In this document: piece after piece, positions 14,501 to 25,499 of the stretch
Layout of the letters: each line of letters opens with the position of its first letter
Position numbering within the stretch: the first letter of the stretch is position 1
Assembly: GCA_028023455.1 (NCBI GenBank)
Contig: JAQFVV010000063.1
Coordinates: 6,122,794 to 6,186,793, forward strand
Length of the DNA stretch: 64,000 bases
Reading direction: 5' to 3'
Source: Epiperipatus broadwayi
Taxonomy: Eukaryota; Onychophora; Udeonychophora; Euonychophora; Peripatidae
The notes under the pieces: model-generated
What the model was told of the DNA's origin: nothing
The model's input: only the letters and a program-made list of their open reading frames with translations
The model's database searches: none
Program-made: the position numbers and the translations under genes

Positions 14501-16118
14501 ATTATTTCATTTCTATAAAAGTTGCCTCCATTCTGGTGCATTTAATAAATCAAGCAAAGAAAACATAGTGGCATTGGGTGTTAACTCTTCCTTGAATTAA
14601 CTGATATAATTTTTGGGATCCAAGAAAACAATACATATTTTAACATGACGAATATTTGACGATTGATGAACACATATACAATTCTTTTCTTTTTAATATT
14701 GGCGATACATATCATTTTATATAGCTAGCTAGCTTATGAATAAAATTAATGCACGAATTTTACAAAATAATATTATTATAAGGACTGCAGCTGACTTATG
14801 TAGATATAAAGTTTTAACGTCTCCAGTTGATTTATAATATAACATATTATATTAAGGTTATAATTAAGTCACTAATATTTGTAGTTTTTATTCCTACTAT
14901 AGGAATTATAATTTGTCTTTCATAAGGAATTCTCTGTAAAATGCACACATACAAATTTTTCAATATTTGCCTTGAGAAAATTTATATTTTCTTTTTTAAA
15001 AAATATACAGGTGCATACGTAAATATCCTTGATCATTAATATTATTTTTAGATAATTTTCAGTGAATAAAATATATTTTAATGTGGGGAGCTTACATTAT
15101 TTTCGAACGCAGACAATTTCTGTTAGAAAGAGCGCGAAATTTTATAGTTAACTTTCCTTGGCTTTTATAATATGTCTTTTAATTATAATTTTTCTTTTAT
15201 ACCAAGAAAAGATTATTAAATAGGGTAAAGTTAACAAATACTTGTTTATTTCCTGGAAATTACTTATATTACTTAAATTAAATATAATGATATTTTCCGT
15301 GATTGCTGTAGTCAATACGGTCATTTTGAACTTTAGCATACGATAGTATATTTTTGAGTATAAAAAGCTTTAAAATAGGTAGATGGTCACAGACAACAGA
15401 ATATCTTATCAAATAAGATTAGCCACACATGATATTATCAAACATTTACTGGACTTATATTTATTTCTGCAATAAAAAATATAAAAAAATTTGTTACCGA
15501 ATTTCAGTACTGCTTCCTTCTTGTAAAACTAATATCAGACTAAGCTTTCTTCCAATTTTTGGCGGTCTTGTTTTAGCGACCTCTTACAGAGAAAAAATCA
15601 TTTAATTATACATAAACAAAAGAAAAGGGATAAAAAAAAACTTATTACAGTTATATATTTCTGTATGACTTAAATGGATTACAAAGTAATTTGACAAATA
15701 AGGAAAAATAATAAATACATTTAATTGACAATGTTTATTAGTGATGTATAGTTCTATCAACATTTTTATCTAAATAATTTAAAAATTACCAGAAGCTATT
15801 GTGTTATGATAAGATATTCATCTATCCTCTCCCTCTACCCATCCAAAATCAATTACTGTTTATAATATGTGCTTTTATACTACATTAAATTGCTCTTATT
15901 GTTAATATTTTTTTATCAAATTATTCATGCTCTTCTTCAAAAATGATAGCAACTTACCAAATTTATTAGTTATTTGCTTAAAACATGTTAAAGTGAGTAA
16001 TAGCATATTTTATTAATCACTTAATATTATTACTATTTTATTTTTTTATTTTCTAGAAAAAGATAGCATTGTTTTCCTGTGAAAACGATGCTAAATAAAC
16101 CAAGTGTCAATAACACTA
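11560..16118. other. AT-rich sequence without recognisable genes
   Basis: No convincing ORF. The stretch 11600-13950 has a higher GC content than its surroundings and frames such as 12392-12619 and 13738-13959, but these show no domain or homologous copy in the window. 14000-16100 is near-random AT-rich DNA. The right edge ends in GGTTACA (16119-16125) immediately before (TA)n, the form expected of the 3' end of an LTR-like unit whose start I could not find. Confidence 0.4.
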
Positions 16119-16189
16119 GGTTACAATATATATATATATATTGATTTGAATATTACATATATTGTGGAACATATACAGACAATCAAACT

Positions 16190-16620
16190 TAACTTATTAT
16201 TACTATTATTATTTTGCTGTTGTGGCTTTAGCTAAATTAAAGGGCTAAGCCTACTAATATATGGAGTATCTGAATTAAGTTCAGGCCAATATGAGTTTTT
16301 CAGTTGGAGAGCTGACTTTGAAGACATGTAGATGTCTAAAAGTTTCAGATCTTCTTCTAACAATTAACTTTTAGATAAATGCTTTGCTTGAGTTGGTTTT
16401 TTAAATCTAATGTCCCAACTCCTCACTGAAGAGACCCATAGGTCAAAACCAGTCTGGGGATGGGGACAATCCAAGATAAAAATGATTTGAATGCCTTTTC
16501 TTGTAGTAGCATTTATCATAAATAAAAAAAGCTTGTTTAGAGCTATTAGCACACTCTTAATTTTACATATTTGTAAGTGCAAGCTATATATAAGTCATGC
16601 GACATCTGACTTGTTATTAT
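16190..16620 (+). mobile_element. single-copy hammerhead-bearing element, diverged
   Basis: It shares the order of short blocks with the 455-bp tandem units at 28.7-30.66 kb. A block like ATGGAGTATCTGAATTAAG, then TTCAGGCCAATATGA, corresponds to ATGGGTGCTGAACTGAATTC, then AGACCCATATGA. A hammerhead then lies about 150 bp further on. It is bounded by (TA)n at 16126-16141 and 16624-16643. The similarity is patchy outside the ribozyme, so this is an older or different subfamily. Confidence 0.55.
16420..16460 (+). ncRNA. hammerhead ribozyme motif, G12 mutated
   Basis: Helix I can pair 16420-16425 (TCCTCA) with 16455-16460 (TGGGGA). The core CTGAAGA (16426-16432) fits CUGANGA. Helix II is GACC/GGTC with loop CATA. 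The second core strand reads AAAAC where GAAAC is expected, so the catalytic G12 is replaced by A. Helix III is a 2-bp AC/GT with loop CA, followed by the GTC cleavage triplet (16452-16454). Minimal helix III is typical of hammerheads in PLEs and retrozymes. The G12 change predicts an inactive ribozyme. Confidence 0.7.
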
Positions 16621-16644
16621 TAATATATATATATATATATATAT

Positions 16645-16886
16645 TGTAACCGGACCCGCATACAACCCTTTTATTACGTTAGTTGTAACAATTTTCTGAT
16701 GAGCATGCTGTAGGAAGGAACTATCAATTGACATTCCTAATGCAGATTTTAATGCCTCCTACAACAATATTTCCTGCTCATCAGAGGATGTAGTACCATA
16801 AAGACTGGAAACATCTAAATATTTCTGTTTGGTTTCCCAAAGAGCGCCATTAGAGTTCCGTCTCACTACAACCTGACTTGCCTAGG
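16645..16886 (-). pseudogene. remnant of an unidentified coding sequence
   Basis: One minus-strand frame runs for about 80 codons with a single stop (about 16763-16765). It gives protein-like composition (VVVRRNSNGALWETKQKYLD, then SSDEQEILL, then EALKSALGMSIDSSFLQ). A stop at about 16885 limits it on the 5' side, and it breaks off exactly where (TA)n begins at 16644. The GC content is higher than in the surroundings. I do not recognise the family. It may be a fragment of a retroelement protein or of a captured exon. Confidence 0.4.
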
Positions 16887-17095
16887 TCTAGTTATGTCAG
16901 ACGTAGCTCAGAAGGCATGAGATTCTCATGAACCAGTGCTATAACTGATGAGTGATGCAATAAAACAAAACAAAATCGGACAACTGGATAACCAATTTAA
17001 TTTTTAGTAACAAAAAAAAAAATTATTAAATAACAATTAATTAGCAATTTCTAACGAAGTTCATTTTTATCCACATGATAATTCATTTTCATTTT

Positions 17096-17604
17096 ACTTA
17101 TGAAAGAGCTAGAAGCAGTTCTTTTTTCTTTATCAATAGTTCATTTACAAGTTCATTTATGAGAAGATGTTTGGAAACAGTCTAATTCAATAATAGTTCA
17201 TTTCTGAATTCCTTTATGAGAAGAAGCTTGGAAATATTCTAATTCAACAATAGTTCATTTTGAATTCATTTATGAGAAGAAGCTTGGAAATATTCTAATT
17301 CAACAATAGTTCATTTTGAATTCATTTATGAGAAGAAGCTTGGAAACATTCTAATTCAACAATAGTTCATTTTTGAATTCCTTTATGAGAAGAAGCTTGG
17401 AAATATTCTAATTCAATAATAGTTCATTTTGAATTCATTTATGAGAAGAAGCTTGGAAACATTCTAATTCAACAATAGTTCATTTTGAATTCATTTATGA
17501 TAAGAAGCTTAGAAGCAGTCAAGCATTTATGATTTATACAATAATTCATTTTGAATTCATTTAAGAGAAGAACCTTAGAAGCAGTCAAGCATTTATGATT
17601 TATA
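17096..17604. repeat. minisatellite 1, about 57-bp unit, about 8 copies
   Basis: The word AATAGTTCATTT recurs at intervals of 55-61 bp (about 17138, 17199, 17249, 17306, 17361, 17417, 17474). The rest of the unit reads GAATTCATTTATGAGAAG and then AAGCTTGGAAAYATTCTAAT. The last two units (17520-17604) are diverged and share AGAAGCAGTCAAGCATTTA. The open frame at 17469-17660 is only the repeat. Confidence 0.95.
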
Positions 17605-17639
17605 CAGCATTTCATTATTTTATGAATTATTATTGATTG

Positions 17640-18247
17640 GTAAGCATTTAAACTCAGCAATTCTTGATTTGTGGAGCATTTATCATTTAGTAATTAAAGC
17701 ATTTCTAATTTAGTCAAATATAAAGGTATATTCATACACATAAAATCTGTTTGGCTTATGGAGCATTTATAATTTAGTCAAATATAAAAGTATATTCATA
17801 TACATAAACTCTGTTTGGCTTGTGGAGCATTTATCATTTAGTAATTAAAGCATTTCTAATTTAGTCAAATATAAAGGTATATTCATACACATAAACTCTG
17901 TTTGGCTCGTGGAGCATTTATAATTTAGTCAAATATAAAACTATATTCATATACATAAACTCTGTTTGGCTTGTGGAGCATTTATCATTTAGTAATTAAA
18001 GCATTTCTAATTTAGTCAAATATAAAGGTATATTCATACACATAAACTCTGTTTGGCTTGTGGAGCATTTATAATTTAGTCAAATATAAAAGTATATTCA
18101 TATACATAAACTCTGTTTGGCTTGTGGAGCATTTATCATTTAGTAATTAAAGCATTTCTAATTTAGTCAAATATAAAGGTATATTCATACACATAAACTC
18201 TGTTTGGCTTGTGGAGCATTTATCATTTAGTAATTAAAGCATTTCTA
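17640..18247. repeat. minisatellite 2 with 65/86-bp higher-order structure
   Basis: The word TGTTTGGCT recurs at about 17747, 17812, 17898, 17963, 18048, 18113 and 18199. The spacing alternates 65, 86, 65, 85, 65, 86 bp. The long form has an extra TTAGTAATTAAAGCATTTC segment. The two forms therefore make a higher-order repeat of about 150 bp that has been amplified as a pair. Confidence 0.95.
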
Positions 18248-18289
18248 GTCCATATAGTAAATACGTTCAAATATTTTTATAAATAAATT

Positions 18290-18500
18290 TGCGTACAATT
18301 ATTGCATAACTTCACTTTATAACGTATGATAAAGATGTTTTAATATTTTACAAAACAAATTCTATGTAATTATTTCAAAACTTCACTTTGTAATGTATGA
18401 TAAAGATGTTTTAATATTTTATAAAACAAATTCTATGTAATTATTTCATAATTCCACTTTATAACGTATGATAAATATGTTTTAATATTTTATAAAAATT
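18290..18500. repeat. minisatellite 3, about 71-bp unit, 3 copies
   Basis: ACTTCACTTTATAACGTATG followed by ATAAAGATGTTTTAATATTT recurs at about 18309, 18379 and 18450, with a few substitutions. It directly follows minisatellite 2 but shares no unit with it. Confidence 0.9.
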
Positions 18501-19060
18501 ACCTTCCAGTTTTGCAGTCCAATTTACTCAAAAAGAAGGTGGGTTATTTCATTTATGGAAAGTCATGGCACAGCATGGATAGAGTGAAGCCGCTAAATTA
18601 CCCCATTGTCACTATAATTCCTCTAGTAAAGCTTTCTTTTTCCATTTTCATGTTTTGTTAAAGCTATATTTTAATATGTCAAAAGAATTAAGTAATACAC
18701 TTTTTTTTTAAAAAAAAAAAATTAATATGTTCTGCTTCTCTGTGTAAGATGAGAGAAAGAAAAAAGTTCTTTTCTTCCGACGACGTGCCTAATTTTAATA
18801 CTGCCTCAGTTTAATTCAAGTATCTTTTTTTTTCTTTTTAATGATTGGATAATTAATTTCTTTTTTTTTATTGAGACAGATAAAAAAAAAATAAGATGAC
18901 ATAACATTTTATTCAAATCCATCAATCACAAAATTAAAAATATGATTTTTTTTAAACAAATCAAAATTTATTGCGTTCCCAATTAGACTGAATCACGCTA
19001 GACATTTTTGAATGGGGGGGGTCTTTGAATATTTATATGAGAAACAGCATATCTGTTTCA
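18501..19060. other. AT-rich sequence without recognisable genes
   Basis: Poly-A/T rich, with a poly-G run (19013-19020). I see no ORF or domain. Confidence 0.5.
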
Positions 19061-19084
19061 ATATATATATATATATATATATAT

Positions 19085-22000
19085 TGTACCCTTTTGTTTA
19101 GGTTATGATGAATTGTTTACATCAATTTATTAAAAAAAATAAATTAAAGTTATTTTATTAGGCGTGATGTATATAGTAATGTGTTAACGATCTTGTAAAA
19201 GTTTAGTTAAAGCAAATGAGAATATTTACTGTATAATATTGTGTTAATAATTAAAAAAACAGTTAACTTAAAATAAATTATAATATTGTATGGTTGGGAA
19301 AACTGGCCATAATAAATACTGCATTAATAAGTCTTGTAAATAAATGATTAAAGTAAATTTTAAAAGTAATAATTTAAAGTTAAATAAATAGACTATTTAA
19401 TAATAATAATTATATTTAATAATTCTACTTAAAAATCAGTTAATTAAAAGTGATAATATGGGAGACAAGTGCATATTCGATTTTATAATATTAAAATAAG
19501 TATTCTAAATTTTGCTATAATATTATTTTTATGCAATATTTGTAAATTAAATCATTTATTTTATTCTCAGTTAAATTAAGAGCGTTTCATTTATTTTTGT
19601 AAATCATGTGATGTGTAGATATTCACACTTGTGCTTGCGGAGTTTTTCTAATAAAGTTGCAAAACTATTTTAAAATTCTAATATAAGATTTAAAAATAGT
19701 ATATTTGTTTATCCCAGAATAAAAATAATATTAACTGTTATAAATATTAAGTTGAGTTTTTTTAAAACAAATGTAATAAGTAAAATTAGATTTTTATTTT
19801 GTTTTGAAAAAATAACTACATTTAAAAAAGTTGAAACTAATAATAAATATTACGACATGATTTTTAAAAGTTATTTTAAAGTGTTTGGTAGGTGTAAATA
19901 AAATATGAAAATTAACTATGAATTAAATAATAAATATTTAGTAAATCATTATTTATTTTTAATTTTAAGGCTGTGTTGTTGGCCAGGGTAGTAATAAGTT
20001 AAGCATTGTTGAATTAACCAATCAGGGAAGTAAATTGTTTAAGGTATAAAAGAGGTGCACAAGTTTTACAACAACAACTACTACTACTACAACTACTACT
20101 GTGATTACTATGACTCCAACTTCTATCAATGGAGTAATCTATAAAAACAACTTAATCTCTAGTAATTTATAGTTTAAAGTAGTAGTAACAGTAATAGTCA
20201 ATTTTATTTATTTTACAATTTGTAAAGAAAGTGTAGTCATTTATTATTATAAGATTGTGTAGTACAGAGATGTGTGGCTAAAAGCTAAGTAATTCCTTAC
20301 CTACCAATTTATTTAAGCCAAATTAACATTGGATTAAACATGAATAAACCATTCATAAACTTTAGTTTATGTGGAAAATTTCATAATGATGATTTCTTCA
20401 TTGGGCACATAAGTTTGCCTATCATAATTAATGATTTTTATGTGTTATGGAGAGTAACAAGTTCGACATCATGGAGGTGATTAAGAAAAGTTCACTAAAA
20501 ATAGAACATTAAAAATATAAAATGTTTTTATTCAGAAAGCTTACTTAAAATAGAATGAATTTAAAAAAAACTTCTAACTTGACAAAATAATTATTTTTGA
20601 AAAATATTTTTTTATGAAGAAATATTTAGTAATCCATTTTTTAAAACTATTATATTAATTTAAAATAGGTATTAATCTATTTTAAAATTATTATTAATTA
20701 ACGTATGCTGGTTGTACAAAAATTATAGAATTATTTATGGAAGTTTAACTTTATCGTAAGTACCGAGGAACGCTAAACCTTATTGGTGTATCAGAGAACA
20801 TAACCATTGGTAAATTTGGATAAAAGTTGAAAAAACTTTGAAAATATTTTATTGCATAATACCAAAAGTACTTTTAATACTGTATTTATGCAGTAATGGA
20901 ATTTATGAATTATTTAAAAAGTTTTAGAAGCAAAGCAATGGTTATTTAAATTAATCCAGATATTGTGAAGTCGACTTACCATACTCTCATTTTGGAACAT
21001 TATCGTTTATTTTTCTTGTACAACGTGAAACCATCAGAGCATGCATGGTTTTGGTACTAGAAGGGTAATCAACAGTGTTGTGAAATGGAAGTCAAAGGAG
21101 GGGAAAAAACATTTTTCCTTAAGAAACTTAATTGAAGGACTTTGTAAATATGATTTTAAATTATTTCATTTACTAAAAAAAAAATAATATTAATGCTTAT
21201 TCACAAAATAGAAATAGAGAAGGAACATAAAACATTAAACTATTTACCAACCTAGTGATTAAATTCTTATAAAAAATCTTTAATATTTTTTTTAAAAAAA
21301 ATTAATATTTTTAAAGTGTGATAATGTGGAATAAATGTTATAATATGTAATGTTTTATTTAGTTTGTAATCCAGAAACACCAATTAAGTAATCGCCAGTG
21401 GAGACATATTACTTATGGTAAGAATTGTAAGAATATTGATGATTTTATAATGTATTTTTTATTTTTGGTGTGGATGTATGAGAATGTATATGAAAAACAT
21501 GATGCATACACATAGCTTATAGGAGTTGATTTATTTTTAAAAAATATGCATACTTTTATTTATATTATAAGTATATTTTCATATAAGGGAAATATAAATA
21601 TATGATTCTATTATAACTGAACTTAGTGTTTATTTTAAGGGAGTAAAGTATTAAATAGTGGTATACCAATACTTATTGTTTATATTTTGGGGTTTAAGAG
21701 TTATCAAATAATGACGTAATCTTTTCTTATTGAGCATTTAGATTGTTATTTATACGTGAATTTATTTATTGTTATAGAAATGTGGGAAAGAATTTAGCGA
21801 TGTAGAGCGATAGATCTCTAACGATGGTAGCTTGGTATTAGATTAAATTAAAACAAGATAGTATTTTATGTAGGATTTATTTATATGGGAATAAGGGTAG
21901 TCAATAATAATGACTATGCAAGTATAGATAACTTAGCCCTATAGCTTATATATTACCATGGCAGTGTTTTCTGTGTGTTGAAGTTGAATGTTCCATAGAG

Positions 22001-23856
22001 CTGAATAAATAGCCTGGACATTATATTTAGTAGTAGAGTTTATTAGACAAAGAAATCATACGTCATTTCGTATACACTGTTACCATGGTGATTATTTGAT
22101 AGAAGTACTATTGAGTTAAAACTCTAGTTTATTCCATATACCTACTTGTTCATTTACTATTAAAATTTTTCAGATTACATCATGAAGGACGGTCTGTAAA
22201 GTATGAAATAATGAATAAGTTTGAAGTGTGGAATTGTTATTGAAGAAGATAAGATAGGTTACATTATTTAGAGTAAAGATAGAAATACATGTAAAGATTA
22301 CAAGAATATGATTTGTCAGTAAAAGAATCATAAAACTTTTCATATTTAAAATTGATTATTTTTTGTACAAATGAATAAATGATAATTAAAGTGGGTTGAT
22401 AAAGATGTTGTTTAATTATTAAGTTTTAAAAGAATTAATTATGATGCATATTTTTTACAAGTAAAGGGATAAAACTAAATCGTGTTTTATAGAATATAAG
22501 TAATCATAAGTTTTGTAAGAGTTATTCTATAATAACAATACATCAGTACATACATTCTATTTGACATTAAAGTTAATAATTAGTAAGCAGTCTAGTTTAA
22601 TTGCTATGCTATTAATTAAAGTTATTCACAGCATTAATAAGTTAGGAATGACCATATGGAATAGTAAAATTATTTTGAAATGAACTAAATAACAATAATA
22701 AATGCATATTGAACTAATTAATTTTTTTTAAAACTTACTGACTTAATGAAATTTAATGGAGATGTAATAGACATACTATGATAATGTGTTAATGATAGAT
22801 ATTTTTTATAAAACAATGTTCTGTATTCCATATTTTATTTTATTTTATTTATTGTTTAAAAAAATACATAAATGGGAGTAAACAAAGTTCATTAATGTTG
22901 TAAATAATGTACATAATTTATGTTGAAATTTGTTAATAAAATTTATTAAGTTTGTTTTATAAATATTGGTGTTGACTCAATTTCTTCACATTACAATTAC
23001 ATAATTACAGATAATTTGAATTAAGATATAATATTTGCACAACATAAATAAAATTATTATTTAAGAGTTATATTTTCTTGATATGATTTTTCTTTAAGAA
23101 ACTTCGTTTATTATATCATTATTATGGTCATAGAATAACTATAAAATATTTACACAGAATTATATTATTAATGATTGCCACATATTATCAGATTATAAGA
23201 TTATATCATATATTATTTAAAATGCCATATTAAGAATAAAAGATTGTATCATATTATTATTATATTATTTAGGATCAATATTAGAATGAGAAAAGAGATG
23301 AGAGTAAAGTATACATTATTATTACTACTATTATTATTTAATTATTATTAGCATTAGTTAGATATAATTGGGAGTGATATTAAATCCCTTATCATGCTTA
23401 ATTACAGAAGTGATAATTGTTTAGAATTATTTTAAAAGAACCTGAGATTATTTGAGTTAAATCATTTTGATAGAGATATTAAGATTCATTCATTAGGAAT
23501 AATTTTATTTAATTAATTATTATTGAAGACATAGAAATACTATAGATTTATTATTAGAGATAATAGGAGGATAGTATTCTTATGCCGTTGAGGTAGTATC
23601 CTATGAGATATTAGCTCAATGTATTCATCTTGCCACTTGTAAACTAACTTCATAGTCTCATGATTTTATTAGATATTTATTCTTTTAATTGATGAAACAG
23701 AATCATATTTTTATTTATTAATTAAAGCTAGTTTAATAAATTATAGTATGAAAGATTATATTTATTATTGATTAGATACATTTTAGATGAACATGATTAT
23801 TTATCTGAGTTAGATCAATTTATTATTATTACATATTTCCTGAAAGTGAGGGTACA
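19085..23856. mobile_element. giant (4.77 kb) LTR-like unit with TGTACCC/GGGTACA ends
   Basis: The unit begins TGTACCC directly after (TA)n and ends GGGTACA directly before a 90-bp (TA)n. These termini are perfect 7-bp inverted repeats of TG...CA form. Inside are a CCAAT box (AACCAATCA, 20016-20024), a TATA box (TATAAAA, 20045-20051) and an AATAAA (22004-22009), the order expected of U3-R-U5. No ORF is present. Scattered blocks match the two repeats at 31.05-35.66 and 38.3-43.0 kb: the CCAAT block, a CATGTGA...CACACTTG block near 19605 and a block near 23580 (TTCTTATGCC, GAGGTAGTATC, AGCTCAATGTA). The best reading is a solo LTR of a giant-LTR retrotransposon. Confidence 0.6.
20016..20051 (+). 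promoter_or_regulatory. CCAAT and TATA boxes of the LTR-like unit
   Basis: AACCAATCA at 20016-20024 and TATAAAA at 20045-20051, spaced as in a pol II promoter. The CCAAT word and its flanks are conserved at 31844 and 39160 in the two related repeats. The TATA box is weaker or lost there. Confidence 0.55.
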
Positions 23857-23858
23857 AT

Positions 23859-23947
<89 letters not shown>
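23857..23947. repeat. (TA)n microsatellite
   Basis: About 45 TA dinucleotides directly after the terminal GGGTACA of the preceding unit. Confidence 0.97.
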
Positions 23948-23954
<7 letters not shown>

Positions 23955-24000
23955 GTTTGATATCTGTATTCGTTTCACAATATATGTAATTTACAAATCA

Positions 24001-24090
24001 ATATATATATATATATCAAAATACAGTACAATTTATAAAAATTATATAAATTGTACTGTATTTTGATATATATATATATATATATATATA
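24001..24090. repeat. perfect hairpin embedded in TA repeats
   Basis: TCAAAATACAGTACAATTTA (from 24016) is matched exactly in reverse complement up to 24066, with a 7-nt centre. TA runs extend both arms outward. The result is a perfect inverted repeat of about 22 bp plus TA flanks, which would form a strong cruciform or hairpin. Confidence 0.85.
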
Positions 24091-24103
24091 ACAAGAAATC
24101 ATG

Positions 24104-24345
24104 ATTTGGGCTAGATCACAATCTCCCACACATATATAAAATTAATGCTCAGTTTATATGTGAATTGCAATTCCTTAAGCTTTGTTGGACAGCCTTCAAT
24201 CTTCTCACCCTTCCAATTATTCAACCATCCATTTTATTGAAAAACTGATAATGGAATACTCAAAATTCTTATTGGATTTGATATTGTAATCATACCTCAT
24301 TAGACATCACTTCAGTCCAACTCATATTTACTTATAATCTTATAT
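24104..24345 (-). repeat. dispersed repeat family Y, copy 1
   Basis: It shares the ordered words AGCTTTG/AAGCTTCAATC, TCTTCTCACCCTTC/TCCTCTCCACTCTCC, TTCAACCATC, then GAAAAACTGATAATGGAATA and CTCAAAA with the copies at 45222-45425, 46985-47240 and (opposite strand) 47535-47700. It lies just upstream (plus-strand sense) of the GPCR exon, within its intron. Confidence 0.65.
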
Positions 24346-24684
24346 TTACAAATGTTTTTTTTATATTTTAAAATGAGATTTTTTTCAGTATTAAACTGTA
24401 TTATGTTACATAAAGTAGTAAAGAAGTGGAACATGATAAGTTGTTCTTATATTGTCAAAAGACACTTTATTTATTTTTTCAGTGATAAATAGTTTCACAA
24501 AACTTTTTTTGGAGCAGTCTATTTTATTTTAAATTAGATCACATAAGAAACTATTGTAATGTAGAAATGATATTTTTGGAGATATATTTAAAACAAAATT
24601 ACTTATTAAAAAATAAAAAATTAAATTTTATTAATTTTAAAATGAAATCATAATAAAATAATTTTTAATAATTTTAAGACTTAC

Positions 24685-24889
24685 CTTTAACTGTTTTTGA
24701 CTTTCTTGCTATAGTACAAAAAATGGACGAATATATGAATATTATAATGAGTAAAGGCAAAATAAACATGAACACAAGTGTTAAAGTTGTATAAAGCTGC
24801 TCATGCCATTTTTCATGATAAAATCCATGGGTTACACACTGAAGAAATTTGACTTTAAAAGGACCTTGTTTAACTTCAAATACTATAGC
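24685..24889 (-). CDS. internal exon of a GnRH/corazonin/AKH-type peptide GPCR
   Basis: A 205-bp exon with a good acceptor (TTTTTTCTCAG before 24889) and a consensus donor (G|GTAAGT after 24685); phase 0 in, phase 1 out. It encodes about 68 residues. These cover the end of TM4/ECL2 (AIVFEVKQGPF, then the invariant disulphide Cys in LQCVTHGFY), the lead-in EKWHEQLYTT and the whole of TM5 with its conserved proline (FILPLLIIIF), ending in the basic start of ICL3 (IARKSKTVK). The QCVT box and the W-x-E-x-x-Y before TM5 are hallmarks of the GnRH/AKH/corazonin receptor superfamily, which are plasma-membrane neuropeptide receptors. The HEQLYTT form is closest to corazonin and molluscan GnRH-type receptors as I know them. 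No other exon was found, so both flanking introns are long. Confidence 0.8.
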
Positions 24890-25499
24890 CTGAGAAAAAA
24901 AGATATAATATAACAAATTATTAAAATAGGATTTAGATTTGTCTTATTAGTAAAAAGTATTTATGTTTAAATAACTAAATATATATTACTTGCTAAAATT
25001 AACATTTAAATCTAAAATCAAATTTAACTTAATATTTCATTAATTTTGCAAAAAAATCTCATGAACGAATATTATAATATAAAATTGAATAACTATTTTT
25101 TAAAAACAAAATATTGAAAAATTGTAAAGTTTCCGATGGAAAAAAAATATTTCTGAAAGATATCAATAATAATTTGAATTTCATTTTATGTATTTAAAGT
25201 ACATATCCATAATACTAAGCTGATAGTAATAATAACAGTAAGAAAATGATCATTATTATGATAATGATACTACTACTATTACAAGTACTACTAATAATAA
25301 CTGAGCGCAGACCATTCAAATCCCTGCTACTTCAGAATGAAATAAAAACATTAGCAATTATGCGATAGTTATAATCGACCTCAATTTGTCGAAATCATAT
25401 TACAGGCAAATTAAAAACACATACTTTGGATACATCATGCGGGACTTTCAAAAAATGATGGAACTATTTGGTAAAGTAATACAATTTTAACTCATATAT

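Larger units (their letters stand above)
16645..19060. mobile_element. TA-bounded TG...CA unit holding minisatellites
   Basis: The block starts TGTAACC directly after (TA)n (16624-16644) and ends GTTTCA directly before (TA)n (19061-19084). It contains the coding remnant at its left edge and three minisatellite arrays in the middle. Its ends fit the TG...CA form of the other units in this window, but the terminal match is short, so this is a tentative call. Confidence 0.3.

Noticed and set aside
16680-16790. CTGATGAGCA and its inverse TGCTCATCAG as hammerhead cores
   Set aside because: No GAAAC strand, helix II or cleavage triplet nearby; both lie in an open coding remnant.
17096-18500. CRISPR array
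   Set aside because: The intervals between repeats are themselves repeated, so these are minisatellites in an animal genome.
23768-23953. TYR-ILE repeat ORFs across (TA)n (also 35560-35775 and 47794-48086)
   Set aside because: Artefacts of TA dinucleotide arrays.
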